Assembly (NCBI RefSeq): GCF_008831285.2
Contig: NC_045143.1
Location: forward strand, 1,089,503-1,153,502
Length of the DNA stretch: 64,000 nt
Reading direction: 5' to 3'
Origin: Nymphaea colorata
Lineage: Eukaryota; Streptophyta; Magnoliopsida; Nymphaeales; Nymphaeaceae
Shown here: piece by piece, positions 11,242 to 25,100 of the stretch
Position numbering within the stretch: position 1 is the stretch's first letter
Layout of the letters: every line of letters begins with the position of its first letter
Made by a program: the position numbers and the translations under genes
The notes under the pieces: generated by a model
What the model was told of the DNA's origin: nothing
Databases searched by the model: none
What the model saw: only the letters and a program-made list of their open reading frames with translations

Positions 11242-12590
11242 AAACCTGCCTTAATCTATACTCTGCCGCAGTTCTGTGCTTCATTTGGTAGGAATCTCCA
11301 CGATTTTGTGTGCTCTTCAGATCTTGGTACCTTACTGTAATGCATTAATGCATGTAATCAGTATGTTGGTTTTATCCCAACTTTGCGAAATTAAGCATCG
11401 CAGTATCATCTTGGTCGGTGCGTCAACGGATCATCTTGGTCGTTTATATGTTCTCATAGGAAGATGCGATATCGTGTTTTCTGTTTTTGGCCTAACAAGT
11501 TCGTGGATGCATGATCTTAACCGGCGCCATTTTCATATTTGATTTGTTAAAATTCTTCAATATGCACAAAAGAAATTTACCTCGAAAGTATTTCAGTATA
11601 GAGGTGACGATGGCGCAGGACTTTCAGATCAAAGTGTCAGCATGAATTCAACTTAATCCTGTTTTCAGATTTATTTCAACTTTTCTTTCCTTCTGTATAC
11701 TATTATGTAATCTCCACCTTAATTTTGTCAAGGAAAGGACAAAAGAGGTGACGAACAGACCAAGAAAACACGAGATCGAATTGATTGCACGCATTTATGC
11801 ATGCAACAAATATAAAAATAGGAGGAGGATTTGGGTGTGATTTTCTCTAAACTACGTAACTATTCATATCATTTTTCAAAAGTTGAGCGCAGTTTTTGTG
11901 GAGTATATTTGCATGAAACCTTTAAACACTAGAAAAAGAGACAGTAAATGGGCCAGGCTCGTGATGTAAGGATCAACAAACAAAGGAGGAAAAAAAGTGC
12001 CCCTACTTCAATTATGAGTAAGCTTTCAAAAGATACGTGATCTCTCACCATACTTTTGGAATTACATTTCACGCTAAAGGAAAAGCAACAAGACTAAATA
12101 AATAAGGGATTCTAGATCCGATCAAACTTGTCGTGACTGATCCAGGTAAATGAAACCATACTATTTTTAAGTGTTTTTTGTGAAAATTTGATAAAGTTCC
12201 GTATTTGAATCGAATCGGGTACTTATGTATATCCGAATATGAATCCAATCAGATGCCATTTCCTAAATCCGATCCGATTTCTTAATTAGACACAATTTTT
12301 TTTTCTATATCCGATTTTTTCAGAATGTTTCGGTTGGGTTGGATGTCCGATCTAAATGAGAGATGTTGACATCTATGCTACCAATACGTCACATGTATTG
12401 AAGTGTTGATAAAGATAAAAGACAAAGTGCTTTTAGCTTGAAGATTTTGGTTGTCGTTTTCTATCATATTTGATGATGAATTGAACTTTAATGCATTAAT
12501 TTAGAGTACCAGCTCCAATATATTTGCAAGCCTAGCCTTAAGGAAAGAACTCGTTTTAACGCCACCCCTTTGATTAAAGTAATCAACTGG

Positions 12591-12680
12591 TTAGTGATCT
12601 CCAAGACGAAGTGGTCGTAATCATTTATTAGTGATCTTAAAGTAATCATTTATTAGTGATCTCCAAGACGAAGTGGGTGG
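12591..12680. repeat. Irregular short repeat
   Basis: The word TTAGTGATCT occurs at 12591, 12628 and 12653, twice followed by CCAAGACGAAGTGG. This looks like replication slippage in spacer DNA. Confidence 0.7.
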
Positions 12681-13445
12681 TGGTGGTCGTAATCAGTGGG
12701 CTCATTTATGATGGCCTCATCGATTCATGAATGACTTTGAATTGGTTTCCAAGGACGCCTGCAGACGACGACAATCACATATATGGTCAAAAAACTTTAT
12801 TGATGTGATTTATATACATGGTTTATTTTAATAGATGTAGGTTACCAATCCCATCAGCTTGCGTAAAAAGGAAACCAAGAGCACTACAATGGACAGCCCA
12901 CAATGTATGCATTTGATAATATAGAAAACCACGGAATAATCCCCGAAGAAAACAATTGTTTAGAAGATTTCTCGAACGTCCATCAGTTTCCAATGTGCAT
13001 CTCTTCACGTAATTAGAAAGGCAAGAATAGAAGATCTACCTAATCCTGGCTTGCTTTCTTTATAAGACAAAAAGAAAGCTATTTATGGTCCATGTGAGCG
13101 AGCAGTTGTTCTCAAGGAGTCTTGGCAAGTAAGCGACACGGTCGGATCATGCATAGTCAAGTAAGGCCAAGACAATATTCAATGTCACACTCACAAATAT
13201 GAGTAGGTAGAAAATGCACAAAACAAGAAGCTCATTAAGGTCTTAAACATCTTTTGATTGGGAGTGACAAAAAAAAAAAGAAGATGCAATTGGATCATAA
13301 TATACAATGGGAAGCATGTTCCTCTTATCCTTATCCTTTGTGATCCCCGCAAATTCGAGTAGATTCCGATGATCGATCCAAAGTGCTTATTGATTGCACG
13401 CCTTCGCCTTATTGATCGTGCACAGCGGCAGGGCCCACCACTTAA

Positions 13446-13494
13446 GCATGACACGTCTACCTTATGAGTGAGACCGGAGGGGCACGTGTCATGC
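13446..13494. promoter_or_regulatory. Inverted repeat containing a G-box
   Basis: GCATGACACGT at 13446-13456 is exactly complementary to ACGTGTCATGC at 13484-13494, an 11-bp stem with a 27-nt loop. The right arm overlaps CACGTGTC, a G-box of the ABRE type bound by bZIP and bHLH factors. No gene starts nearby, so a regulatory role is unproven. Confidence 0.35.
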
Positions 13495-16081
13495 ACTGGG
13501 GCTGTGTATGGTGTACCTCAGTCCATATAATATAACGGGAAGGGAAAAAGAAAGAAATATTTTTAAAAAATGGACAAAATGTATGGAACACTTTTGTAAG
13601 TGTAAATAGGTGGTTATCAAAAAATTTATTTTAGATTGATGAAATAATCATTGAAGGTAGATTGAGACCGCTTAGTTTTGTATTATTCAAACTATGGACC
13701 ATACACTTTAACTAAAAGGCAAATGGTGCTTTAGAAATGGGGGGAATTTATACCGTGTTTGACAACTGTTGACAAAAAAGATAGGTGATTGGGTTCCACG
13801 GTAGGCCGCTAAACGTGAAGGACTGTCTTAGGGGAGGGGCATTTTTGTCTTTCTGAAAAAGTTGTGCCTTTTTAAACCTGCTGCCCAACGTAATGCTTTG
13901 TAGTATAAAAATGAAAAACCAGCAGCTTGAGACACTTTTTAAAATAAAGCCAAAAGTCGGGCTTCTAAATGACAACTTTCCTGAAAAGCTGGGGCTTTTT
14001 CGTATCCTTACCAACCCTTCAAGGTCTTGCTTTGCTAGTCGCTACCTAATAATTGGAAGCGTTTCTGGGTTCGTCAATTCGACTTACCGAGTAATTTGCA
14101 CATGTGTCCATGAATTATCGTTATTGACAAATCAAGGCTCGGTAATTGCACTTTTAAAATGAACGCATCGCTCTGCTGCTCAATCGAAGCTCAACCTTCG
14201 CCTTTGTTTGAGAAGACACTGTTTATTATTGAATTTTAAAAAAATATCCATAGTCACATTATATTTCTTGCAACAAAAACATGGCATTTTTGAATCATAT
14301 GTTATACAAACATGTATTCCAATAACACAATTGTTATTTCTATAAAACCACTATAAGACATCAGCTCGTCCTCAATTCGATCACAAATTTCTAAAGAAAA
14401 AATTATTAATTTATTTACATTTATTCAATGACTTAAAGAAATTGATGTAGGCATGAAACCTGCTTCTGCTTTTGCTTGGGCAGTGGGATTATGTCTTCTT
14501 CTTTTCTTTTTCTTTTTTTTTTTTGGAGATTAAAAGAAGAGCGGCACTTGTTCAAAATAAAACTAGCAAATCTAGGTCTGACCAATTGAGCCAGTAGTTT
14601 TGTGTGGTAAAAAAAAAAAAGTAGAAGTTTGGTTGGTGTTTGATCACCATACTAGACCTACTGACAGAAAAGTAACTATTAAGTTGACTCACTCAGTTTT
14701 CACTTTACAAAATTGAAACCTTCAATTGTAGCTCTTTTAACTTTTTAGTGTAGGTAACTTTTTAGTGTAGGTAAATCCAGGATGTTGATTTACCTTCAAT
14801 TGTAACTGTTTATTGGAAAAAGATGCATATAATACAACAAAATACAGTCAGTCATATCATATAATACTTGTTTTATTCCTTTTTTTTTTAAATAAAACAC
14901 ATATTATACGCATATTATACCCACTTTTTTGCATTTTTTTATATTTTTATGATTTTTTATTTTTTATAATTTTTAGGATCTATTAAATGTTTTAATTTTT
15001 TAAAAAAATTACCGAGTTTTTGTCTATTTTATTCCTGAGATATACAACTTTACAGTATAATATTCATACATTTGTGACAGTACTCTTAACGCTAAAAATC
15101 GGTGTTTTAAGAAAGAAGCAAAGTAAGGACTGTACCAAAAAAAAAAAGAAATATGAAGACTTTTCTAAAAACATGTTAAACAAGGCTGGCTAAACGATAA
15201 TTGTTCCTGAACAGTTGGGCCTTTTTCTTATTCCTACCTACCGCACAAAGTCTCACCGCAACTTTATACTTATTACTTTAGGGGATTTTCCAAACTTAAC
15301 ATTCTTATAAACAAATTCATACTTTTTCCCTACTTTATCACTCTGAATGAGCTCGCCAAACTCATGTAATTTAGTTTCATGGGATCGAAAAATACTGTCT
15401 TTTTTCAATCTAAAGATTCTCTTTTTTCAACATTCATTCTTTGTTGAACTAAAAATCTATTTCCTGCAACATAAACTCAAATCCAGCAAACACGAAGGGG
15501 TTTTTGAAATTTAGATTTTGTTTTCATTTTTTGAATTCTTAAAATAAGTTTTCTTTCCAACTTCATATTTCTAATGCATCAAACGGCCCCTAAAATTGAA
15601 AGTTCTCTCCTCTTGCTTTCAAGGTTATGCCGGCTTGTAATAGGATCTAACCAAACCCTCTGACCAATCCACCATAAATTAGGGATGAGTTCTACAAAAG
15701 CGGGTTCAACTAATCAAGTTAAGGAGTTAATAGCGTGAGTTCTAGAAGACACATTACCGAACCATTATATTAATAAATTTCATGGGAAGTTGGAGACTAC
15801 TTAATTAGGTGGTGGGGACTTGAGAACTTCAACTTAAACCTGACGACAAAGTTCAAAACACAGAGACTGTGTACAGAAGAAAGCTTAGTCCGAGATGAAG
15901 GATCCGCGTGGTTTTTATTCGTAAAAAGGACGTTTCCTGTTGAAGGAAAGTAGAGGGTGAAGTTGAAAAACATTGAAAAGTAGATCGAATTCGTCATATG
16001 TCTAACGTGACGGGACTAATGCGGAAGAACCTCTTTTAAAAACCAGTAACGTTCCCTCGCTCGTCCTCCGTCGTTTTGCCG

Positions 16082-16098
16082 TGACGTCGCCGGTGACG
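16082..16098 (+). promoter_or_regulatory. as-1-like paired TGACG element
   Basis: TGACG at 16082-16086 and TGACG at 16094-16098 are in the same orientation and 12 bp apart, the spacing of the as-1/ocs elements bound by TGA bZIP factors. The pair lies 14 bp upstream of a TATA-like sequence and under 100 bp from the SULTR4 ATG. Confidence 0.45.
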
Positions 16099-16111
16099 AA
16101 ACGCGGCTTCC

Positions 16112-16118
16112 TATAAGA
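16112..16118 (+). promoter_or_regulatory. TATA-like box of SULTR4
   Basis: TATAAGA lies 58 bp upstream of the ATG at 16176, which would leave a very short leader of about 30 nt. Transcription may start further upstream. Confidence 0.35.
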
Positions 16119-16175
16119 GCGACAGGCAGCACGAACCCGCGACCAGAGGAACATTGCGGCGGGGAAGGAGGGGGG

Positions 16176-19100
16176 ATGGAGATATCCTATGCTTCCTCGA
16201 GTGCTACCGATGTCACCGCGGGCGCTGGTGGCAGCGGTAGGAGGCCGGTGAAGCTCATCCCTCTTCGCCACCCCGACCCTTCTTCCTTCTCTTCCTCCTC
16301 CAACCCCGTGAAGGGATGGCTGGCCGAGCTCAGGCAGATGACGCTCCTCCAGTGGGTGGAGCTCCTCTTTCCCTGCTCCCGTTGGATCCGTACGTACAAA
16401 TGGAGGGACTGCCTTCAGTCCGACCTCATGGCCGGCCTCACCGTGGGCACCATGCTCGTTCCCCAGGCCTGTCCCCTCCCTTTCATTGTTGCCGTCTTAC
16501 AGTTTTCTTGGTTATTTGTCAATGGTGGAGTCGGTTTAGACATTTCTTGACGTTCTTGGCTTTTGTCTACCATGTCGACTCTTTCTTCTCTTCTTTCCAA
16601 GAGTTTGTTCTTGCGTTAGATTCATGCCTTCGAATGGTTTGTTTTGGAGCCACACTTTCGACCCCCAGCTGCAAATATGAAGCCAGAAGAAAGCAGTCAC
16701 ACCATTTCCAAGTTGATTGTTCGGATCCCATGGAAGCAATTTCTGCGGAGGGTTTTCGGGTTTTAAAATAAGATTGTGTGGGAAAGTGGGATTCATGTTT
16801 TTTTCCCAACAAAAAAAGATGGATGAGTTTATGCTTGTCCCGTTTTCAGATTTTTCTTTTTATTTTTGTTTAAATTAAGGTCGCTCAGGCGTTTCGCTGA
16901 TGCCAGAGTCTCTGATGGCAATGTTTAGCAAAGGACAGTCGCTTTTAATTTCCACTGTGCAGCATCGCTAATTACGTTATGACGTGCATCAAGAATCTGT
17001 TTGTGTTTTAAAAGTTGAAGGAGCTATTGGTTTGGCATGATCTTGTTTGGAGGTACTGTTATCACAATTCTCGACGTTTGGATCTATGTTGAGGTCCTGA
17101 CACCCTTGCAGCAGCGTGCCTTCAAAGGAGTGGTTCCCCTCAAGATGTTCATGACATGGAGTTAAATAATGTTAATAGATTGCTGCAGTATAGGCCGATG
17201 AAAGGCAAAACAACACTTCTTCTACCTGAGAAGCATTGACTTATACAGGAAATAAATGAAAAACTGGCATTATGATGTGTTAGCGAACGTGGCAAGAGCT
17301 TAGATGAGTCAGTTATTAGTATGAAATTGCAGTGAAGCGGAAGAGTAGCAAAGGATATATGGTAAAGAAAGTGGTAAGAGCATATTGAACCATGTGATGA
17401 CAGAATGAAGCCCTGAAGAGGCACAACTTATCATTAATATGTTAAAAGTGAAGAGGAATACTAACACTCTTTTCTGGCAGAAGGACGTTTGATTTTCATA
17501 TACCTCATAAAATCTATCATAAGATGTAAACTAAATACTGTGTTTTAGCAATCCAGGTGGGCAGACTAAACATAATTCTGTTTTTTTTTTTTTTGGATTA
17601 TTAAAACCTGAAAATCTGGTTTTTATGCTTCAAGCCTTCAAATGGTAAAAATGAAAAACCCAATCAAGAATAACCAATTACCTGGATCCTATAATACCAT
17701 ATAGAACCGTAACTTTGCTATTTCACACATCGGAATGGCTGTGCATTTGGATCTTTAGTGTTCCGGCAAAGTTTCACAAATACTCATGATTTTATTACCC
17801 CCTGAGTACTACATTGAGTTTTTCTAAGTTGTCTTTTTTCTTTTCCAGTCATTTTTTTATTCACATGAATCATTGTATCATGCTTGGTTAGCTTCTGCTG
17901 ATACACATCAGGTTGACTGCCTCACTTTGGCTTATCATTTTATAATTAGTGCATGCATAAGAATCATTGACAATTTGGGAACATTTTAGTCTAATGCTTC
18001 CTAGGCTTATGATTTAGTATTTACATGTGTGAGCAGGCAATGTCGTATTCAAAGCTAGCGGGACTACAGCCAATCTATGGCCTCTGTAAGTGTCATTGCT
18101 GTTTTTCAAGATCATTTGTCCGTTAGGATTTAGGAATGTATTTATAATGATCACTTACTTAATAAGCAGACAAACATTTGGTGGAAAGAATGTTTTTAAC
18201 CAGTCGTTCTTGTCGTTTGCTTCTAGTTGTGAATACATAGTTTGCTGAGTCCCTATTTATTTATTAAGCCTGACAAATTCATTTTGCATTTTCAACTGAC
18301 AATTGTTCCTGTTCCAGATTCCAGCTTTGTTCCCCTTTTTGTTTATGCAATATTTGGCTCATCAAGGCAGCTGGCAGTTGGTCCTGTGGCTTTGGTTTCT
18401 CTTTTGGTGTCAAATGCTTTGTCTGGCATTGTTGATCCAAATGACAAATTATACACAGAACTCGCTATACTGCTGGCATTTATGGTTGGCGTATTTGAAT
18501 GTATAATGGGACTACTGAGGTAATTTTCTAAAATCTTCATAATCAACAATGGCTGCTTATTTCTATAAAATAGTGATAGAAATTATCTAGTTCTTGGTCC
18601 TCGATATAGTATGTGTTTGTGCATGATCAGTCAATGCTGTTGGACCATTGGTTATATGCTAATTGAGCTCATTTGATAGCTAGCTTTCTGTGAATTTTTT
18701 GGGAGGGAACTGCAAATACAACCATACGACTTATCATAATGAAATTGTGGATTGCTCCTAGCTAGATTTTCTATTTCATGTTTTGCTGACAACAGTGCAA
18801 GCGCATAACTAATTCACAATATCTTTGCAGAATGGGCTGGCTTATTCGTTTCATAAGCCACTCAATTATTTCAGGTTTCACCACTGCTTCTGCTGTAATT
18901 ATTGCATTGTCTCAAGCAAAATACTTCCTGGGTTACAATATTGTAAGGAGTACCAAGATTGTCCCACTTATGAAAAGCATAGCTGCTGGAGGGAGTAAGG
19001 TAAGGTTCTTATATGTAACTTGTTCATTTACTTTTTTGTCTCTTCTTCAGTGTTTCTTGTTCTTGGAGATTTATTTGTGAAGCAAAACCACTTTTTGTTC

Positions 19101-22100
19101 TTAAATTTTCTAAAGTACGGTTTATTCTCCTTGAGAAACTTGACCAATCAGGCTATCTAGTTCTGGATAAATATTGACATGACCAACTTACATCTGACAT
19201 AATTACTAGTTATTTGAATTATGCTTGTGTTTGGTCATTCGAGTATAGAAGCAGATTTCACTTTGGTGGCAATTATACTATTTTCTTTCTTCCCATATTT
19301 ATATCTTGTTATGTAAGACAAAAAGAGGAAATGCCCTTAATCTTGTTGTTGTCCGATTTTGTTGTAGTTCATTTTCCCTGTCTTTGTTAATTGTTGTGGA
19401 ACCAAAAACGTTTTCAAATTATTAGATTGGCATATTTATGCATTTGATTTGATGATTTGGTAATAAATTCATACCAAATATTTTCTAGCTCACTGCGTTC
19501 TCAACAGCTTCAAGATGTGAACACTTTTATGTGTATTTGCTTTGTGTTCTTTTTTTATTTGTTATTGCTTTTCTGCTGCTATGCTAACCTGATTTTGTGT
19601 TGTAGTTCTCGTGGCCCCCCTTTGTGATGGGAACTATCACTCTTGTGGTTCTTCTACTGATGAAATATTTGGTACGAATTTTTTTCCTTTAGAGTTGAAG
19701 CCCTTTCAACTTAATACTTAATCTCATTTTCTATTACACTTTCATAGCCTTCAAAATTGTTAACTGTATAATTCATGAGCTTTCTGAATACATCCTTATA
19801 TATTGCAGGGAAAAAGCAAAAAGAAATTGCGTTTTCTAAGAGCAGCAGGTCCTCTAACTGCGGTCATTTTGGGGACAACTTTTATGAAGTTGTCTCATCC
19901 GTCATCCATTTCCGTGGTGAGGAACTATCCAATTATTCCATTAAATGTTCAAAATTATAAGTCTGGATTTTAATTTTGTTAATGATGCCAGAATGCTTTT
20001 TGTGCTTTGTGTATCAATAACACATAATCTTGTTTCATGCTTTAGTGCTATTAAGTTATGAACCAAGAGCGTCACCCACAGTTTGTACTACAAGTCTACA
20101 ACAAGGCTACACACACACACACAAAGACAGGCCTGCACACAACACATGGAGGCAGAGAGAAGCATATTACTTGTAGTATCTTCATATCTCATGCAATCAA
20201 GTTGAATGTAAAAGGGTTTCATAGATGCACTAGATAATGAAAATTGATATTTGGAAAAAAAAATGTGGAACAAATATAGTCTTTTGAGCTGTCTAAGGAA
20301 ACAAAAAAAAAAGATCATGTCATCACACATACTTAGGCTAGGCAGGCCTGGGTGGCCTTAGATGTCTGATCGAGCCAATTGCCTAGCTGCTGTAGATGAG
20401 GTGACTTGCTCAGAATTTCCAGGCCATTTGGAGCTTTTGACTAGCTAAATTCTATTATCTATGCTCTGATCTATCATTCTATACGTGAAGACAAGTCAAG
20501 AAGGAATTATATCTTTCGATCATCCCCAAGTGAGGTCTGAAAATCATTTGTTTGAATATTTTGACATGCAGGTTGGTGAGATACCACAAGGTCTTCCAAC
20601 ATTTTCTGTACCTAAGGAGTTCGACCATGTAAAGAGATTGATGCCAGCAGCCTTTTTGATCACTGGTGTAGCCATTTTGGTAAGCTGCACTGAGTAGTCT
20701 TATTGGTTGTATTGATTATATGATATATCCATGTTGATTATTAACAAATATCGTGTATGTGTATTCTATAGGAATCTGTGGGCATTGCTAAAGCATTGGC
20801 AGCAAAAAATGGATATGAGCTGGATTCTAACCAAGAGGTAAAGCCGAGTATGGTATTAGATGCTTTGAATATGTCCTAATGGAAGATTGGGATGATTTAC
20901 ATGTCAGATAATGCAATTATTCTCCTTCAATGAGAAAGAAAAAGAAAAAACTTTTGATTGTTAGCCTGTGTGAACCATATCTTTCCATATTATCAGTCAA
21001 TCAATTTGCAAATCATGGAATAACATGGCAATAGTATTATAAAGACCTTGCATATACATAAAACTGGACAATGGGTCAATACAATGGGGTGGGCCTGGGT
21101 CGAAGTTCGACCCTCAGGCTCATTAAACCCCGAGCTTGGCCCAGCCTGTATATTTAATGGGCTCATGGGCCCCAATGTGGCACCTGGATTAGGTATAATT
21201 TCAGAATTATTAACAGTGATAGTTACATTATGGATTTGGATATTATTGGATTTTCTGCATTTTGTTTAGATTGTTAAATGAATAATTAGAAACTCAATGA
21301 CAGCAAAGAGGAGAATTTTTTTCTTCCAAAATTGTTGAAAAAAACTTAATGAGGATCAGACCTAAACATTTTAAATTGAATTGGGTGGTATTGGACAAAT
21401 TGCCTGGTCCATGACCCAAATAATCCTGGACGGAACCTGGCTTATCTGTTGCTAGGTTGGTCAGGCCCATTAAGAGACTGGGCCTGCTGAGCCATTATAG
21501 GTTGGTTAACGGGCTGGCCTGACCTGACCTGGAGTGCAGCTTGATATACTTCTTTTTGCAGAAAATTTATCTTTGTGGAGATGATCAGGGTGACAGGGGA
21601 TACAGGACTGCAACTTGCAACGAGAAAAGAGTTATATTTTCAAGTAAAACAACTTAATAAGATAATATCCTAAGTGTATGGTGCACATAGTGGCTTATTG
21701 GCATTGACTTCTTGAAGTTCTCAGATGTGTTATATTTGCAGCTGACATGTATTTATTATAGAACATTGCAGCTGGCATTTTATATTTGTCTGCTAATGAC
21801 TAAATACTATATCTGTCTTTGTCACTGGAAAGAATAGTTAGCACTTCATATATTATTGTTCAAAGTAGAATCTGATTTCTTGTTTCATAGTTGTTTGGCC
21901 TAGGTCTGGCAAATATTTGTGGTTCCTTCTTCTCTGCATACCCTACAACAGGTGAATTTACTATTCCTGGCTCCACACATTTTAAATGCTTTTACAAATT
22001 TTTTGTGCCGCAAATTTGGTTGGGTAGCTATTGTATTGCACATAGGGCTCAGGGGTGTCAACGAGCCAAACCAAGGAAAGCATGTATTCAAGTACTTAGT

Positions 22101-25100
22101 TCAATCACAAGTATAGTTTGAGCCAGGTTTGAACTTGTGGGTGCATATTACTTTTAATGTCAAGACTGATACATGCTCCGTTGTCATGTGAACATTGATA
22201 ACTACATGAAGCATTACACAAATTAGCAATGTTGAATTTGGTTTTCTGTATTACAGGTGTCATAGAAAAAGTGTATCCAAATCATAGCAACATTATAGAA
22301 GCATCCTTAGATGCCTATGCTAGTAAGTAGTAATCTTAATAATAAGCACAAGAACACTAGGAATAGGATTAAATATTTAAATTACAAGATGACAATGACA
22401 ACAGTATTAAATTATTAATAATCAATTGTTGCTACACCTTATCCTAATTGGATATTGGATTTACTCTATGTCACATGGGTGCGGGTTGCGGGTGCCAGAG
22501 CAACACATCTCAAAAAATTTAACTGCAGCTGTGCGGCGAGGGTATTTGTTATTATTGCTAAAGTTATTATTATAATATATTTATATATATATATAATATA
22601 TGACAAAAATTGTCTATAAACCACAAAATTATCAAAATACTAATCAAATAATACTGTTATATGTAATACTTGTGAGGCTGAGCAACAATGGATACCGTGA
22701 ACATCAACCTTCTTCCTCCCCAGCCCTACTCTCTGCCCACCCATTCCCCATTACACACAGTCACGACTCACGCCATGGTTAAAATTGTAAAACAGTAAAT
22801 GTTGGTGCAGGATTTAGCAAAAAAAATACTCATTTAATCATTTTAATGTTCAAAAATTAAAACACAACAGTTAGAATATAAAAATTACCATTATAGCAGG
22901 CTTCACAGCACTCATAAGCCTTGAGTGGCTGTTTGGCTGAGTCTTGACCACAAAAACCAAAAAATAGAAACAAAGAACAAATAAAAACAGGCAATGAAAC
23001 ATTTACTCATTCAGATGGCAGAAACCAAACTAAGAAGCATCATTAAAAATTTTAAACTAACATCTAATGAAAAGACAAACAAAAAGGAAAGGAACAAACA
23101 TAAAAACGAAATCAATTTGACACACAATAGATTAATAAAACAAAGAAAGGGACTGTAAGATGGGATTTGAAGAACCAGATAAAGCTGCTGGAAAAAATCC
23201 GGCAAGCTTCGCCGCAGGTGGAACAACACCCCTGCAGTGCCAACCGTCTAATTGTAGTCGTCGCCGGAGGAACAAGATCCGTCGTCAGCCATTAAAAATG
23301 CAAGCGTTGGTCATCAATGGGTGCTTCAATGCAAGAGGGAGAAGACGGGAAGGGCTGCTGTAGGAGGAAGAAGCTCTCCGTGGGAAGGGTCACCATCATG
23401 CCCTAAATCGTTTTTAAAGAAACAAAAAATCAAAACATGAACAAAAAAGTCTGACATGATTTGACCGCACCTGACTCACGTCAAACGCGAGTTGGGTGCG
23501 CATTCAAAATTGAAAAAAATGGTCTGGTGCGGCTGCACCCGACTCTCATTGACTGCGGTTGGGTGCGAATCCGGGTCACACTCACACCCACACCCGCGTT
23601 GCGTCAACGTTGGTGCGTTATCAAAAATGCAGCGTCCGTGTGGCTTAGGATTTACTAGTCGTCTAGTCCTATTTTGAGCTTGTTTCGCTTCCCATTCTCT
23701 TGTTGTTGGTGTCTCAGGAGTGAGAAGAACAAATATGGCCTTTGTGGCAGTCCTATAGCATTCTTGGGACAACCTCAAACACTCGGACTATCACAAAATG
23801 TCACTTTTGGCAATCTACACATCTGAAATTTGTGTGATGGCGGATCAAACTAGCTCTTTCAGTTACAATGATGACGCTATCGACAATGTGTTAGCCGTAA
23901 GGAAATTGTGTCATCGTAGGGGGTCTTTTATAAATAGAGATAGTTAATCATGGGTCGGATCCCCTTGTTACTTGTAGTCCCAATATTCTATGGTCATACA
24001 TAGGTCGTTACTCGAAGGGGTTTGGGTTATGCAAGTAATGATGATTACCTCTCAAGAGAGGCAAGTTTAGGCCTGACTATGTGTTGGGAGGGTGCATGAG
24101 TTAGTATTAATCACTGGAATTACACACACAACACTAACAATTGGTATCAGAGCCTCGATGGCGAGTAAAGAAGTGCTCATTGCTTTGGAGAACATGAAGA
24201 AGCAGGCAGAAACTGATGGCCAGCTGCTTGTGGGATGCTTAGAAGGCGTGGAAAAGAACTTTGGTGAAATTGACTCCCGAATGCAATCGATGATGGGTGA
24301 ATTGATAGGGATGATGCGGGAGGTGTTGCAAAGAGTCAACTCAAGCAGCTTGCACCCTAACACGCCAAACCCCCATTAGATTCCAGGTATGAACACCCAT
24401 GCCTAACCCTCGTCCGGTTCATTTGTGCGTACTGGGGAAGGGTCTGGATTCCATCAACCACCCAAGATGGATTTTCCAAAGTTTTTTGGCAAAGACCCTC
24501 TCCGTTGGGTTTTTATGCCAGAAAAATATTTTGACTGCTAGGGTATTGCACTGGAAAGTCGTGTGGGACATGCAACCATCCATCTAGAAGGAACAGCTAT
24601 ATGTTGTGTTGATTGGAGAGGTAGGAAGAAGAAAGGGAACGTGAGGAAGAAAGAGAGTAGGGAGCAGTCTCATTAGTCACGGCTGCTCCTCTTCCATTAA
24701 AATAAAAAGAACTGATTAGGGTTATGTCTTACCCCTTACATAAAGAGTCCAAGAAAAAATTAAAATTCAAAGAACTACCTAATAAATAAAGTTTCAAGAT
24801 ACAGAAAACCTCAAACCAGTACGTTTTCTCAACACTTTCCCTCAAGTTGGAGCATAGATGTCTATCGTGCTCAGCTTGCTAGAACGTTTCATGAAATCTG
24901 ATATAGCAAGAACTTTGTTAAATATATCTACAGCTTGATCTTCTGAAGCAACATATTCAATAGAAATAATTTTGCTTGAGCCAAGTCCCTAATATAATGA
25001 CAATCAATTTTGATATGCTTGGTCCGTTCATAAAAGACTTGATTATTGGCTATATAAGTAGCCGCTTTATTATCACATTGCATTTTTATAGGCAATTCTA

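Larger units (their letters stand above)
11242..16081. other. Spacer between DUF674 cluster and SULTR4
   Basis: AT-rich spacer with no supportable gene. It holds an irregular repeat at 12591-12680, a G-box hairpin at 13446-13494, long A/T runs near 14500-15150, and stretches near 12190-12350 rich in ATCCGAT-type words that recur elsewhere in the window (about 35190, 51650-51850, 62620-62800). None of these gives a reading frame I can assign. Confidence 0.45.
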
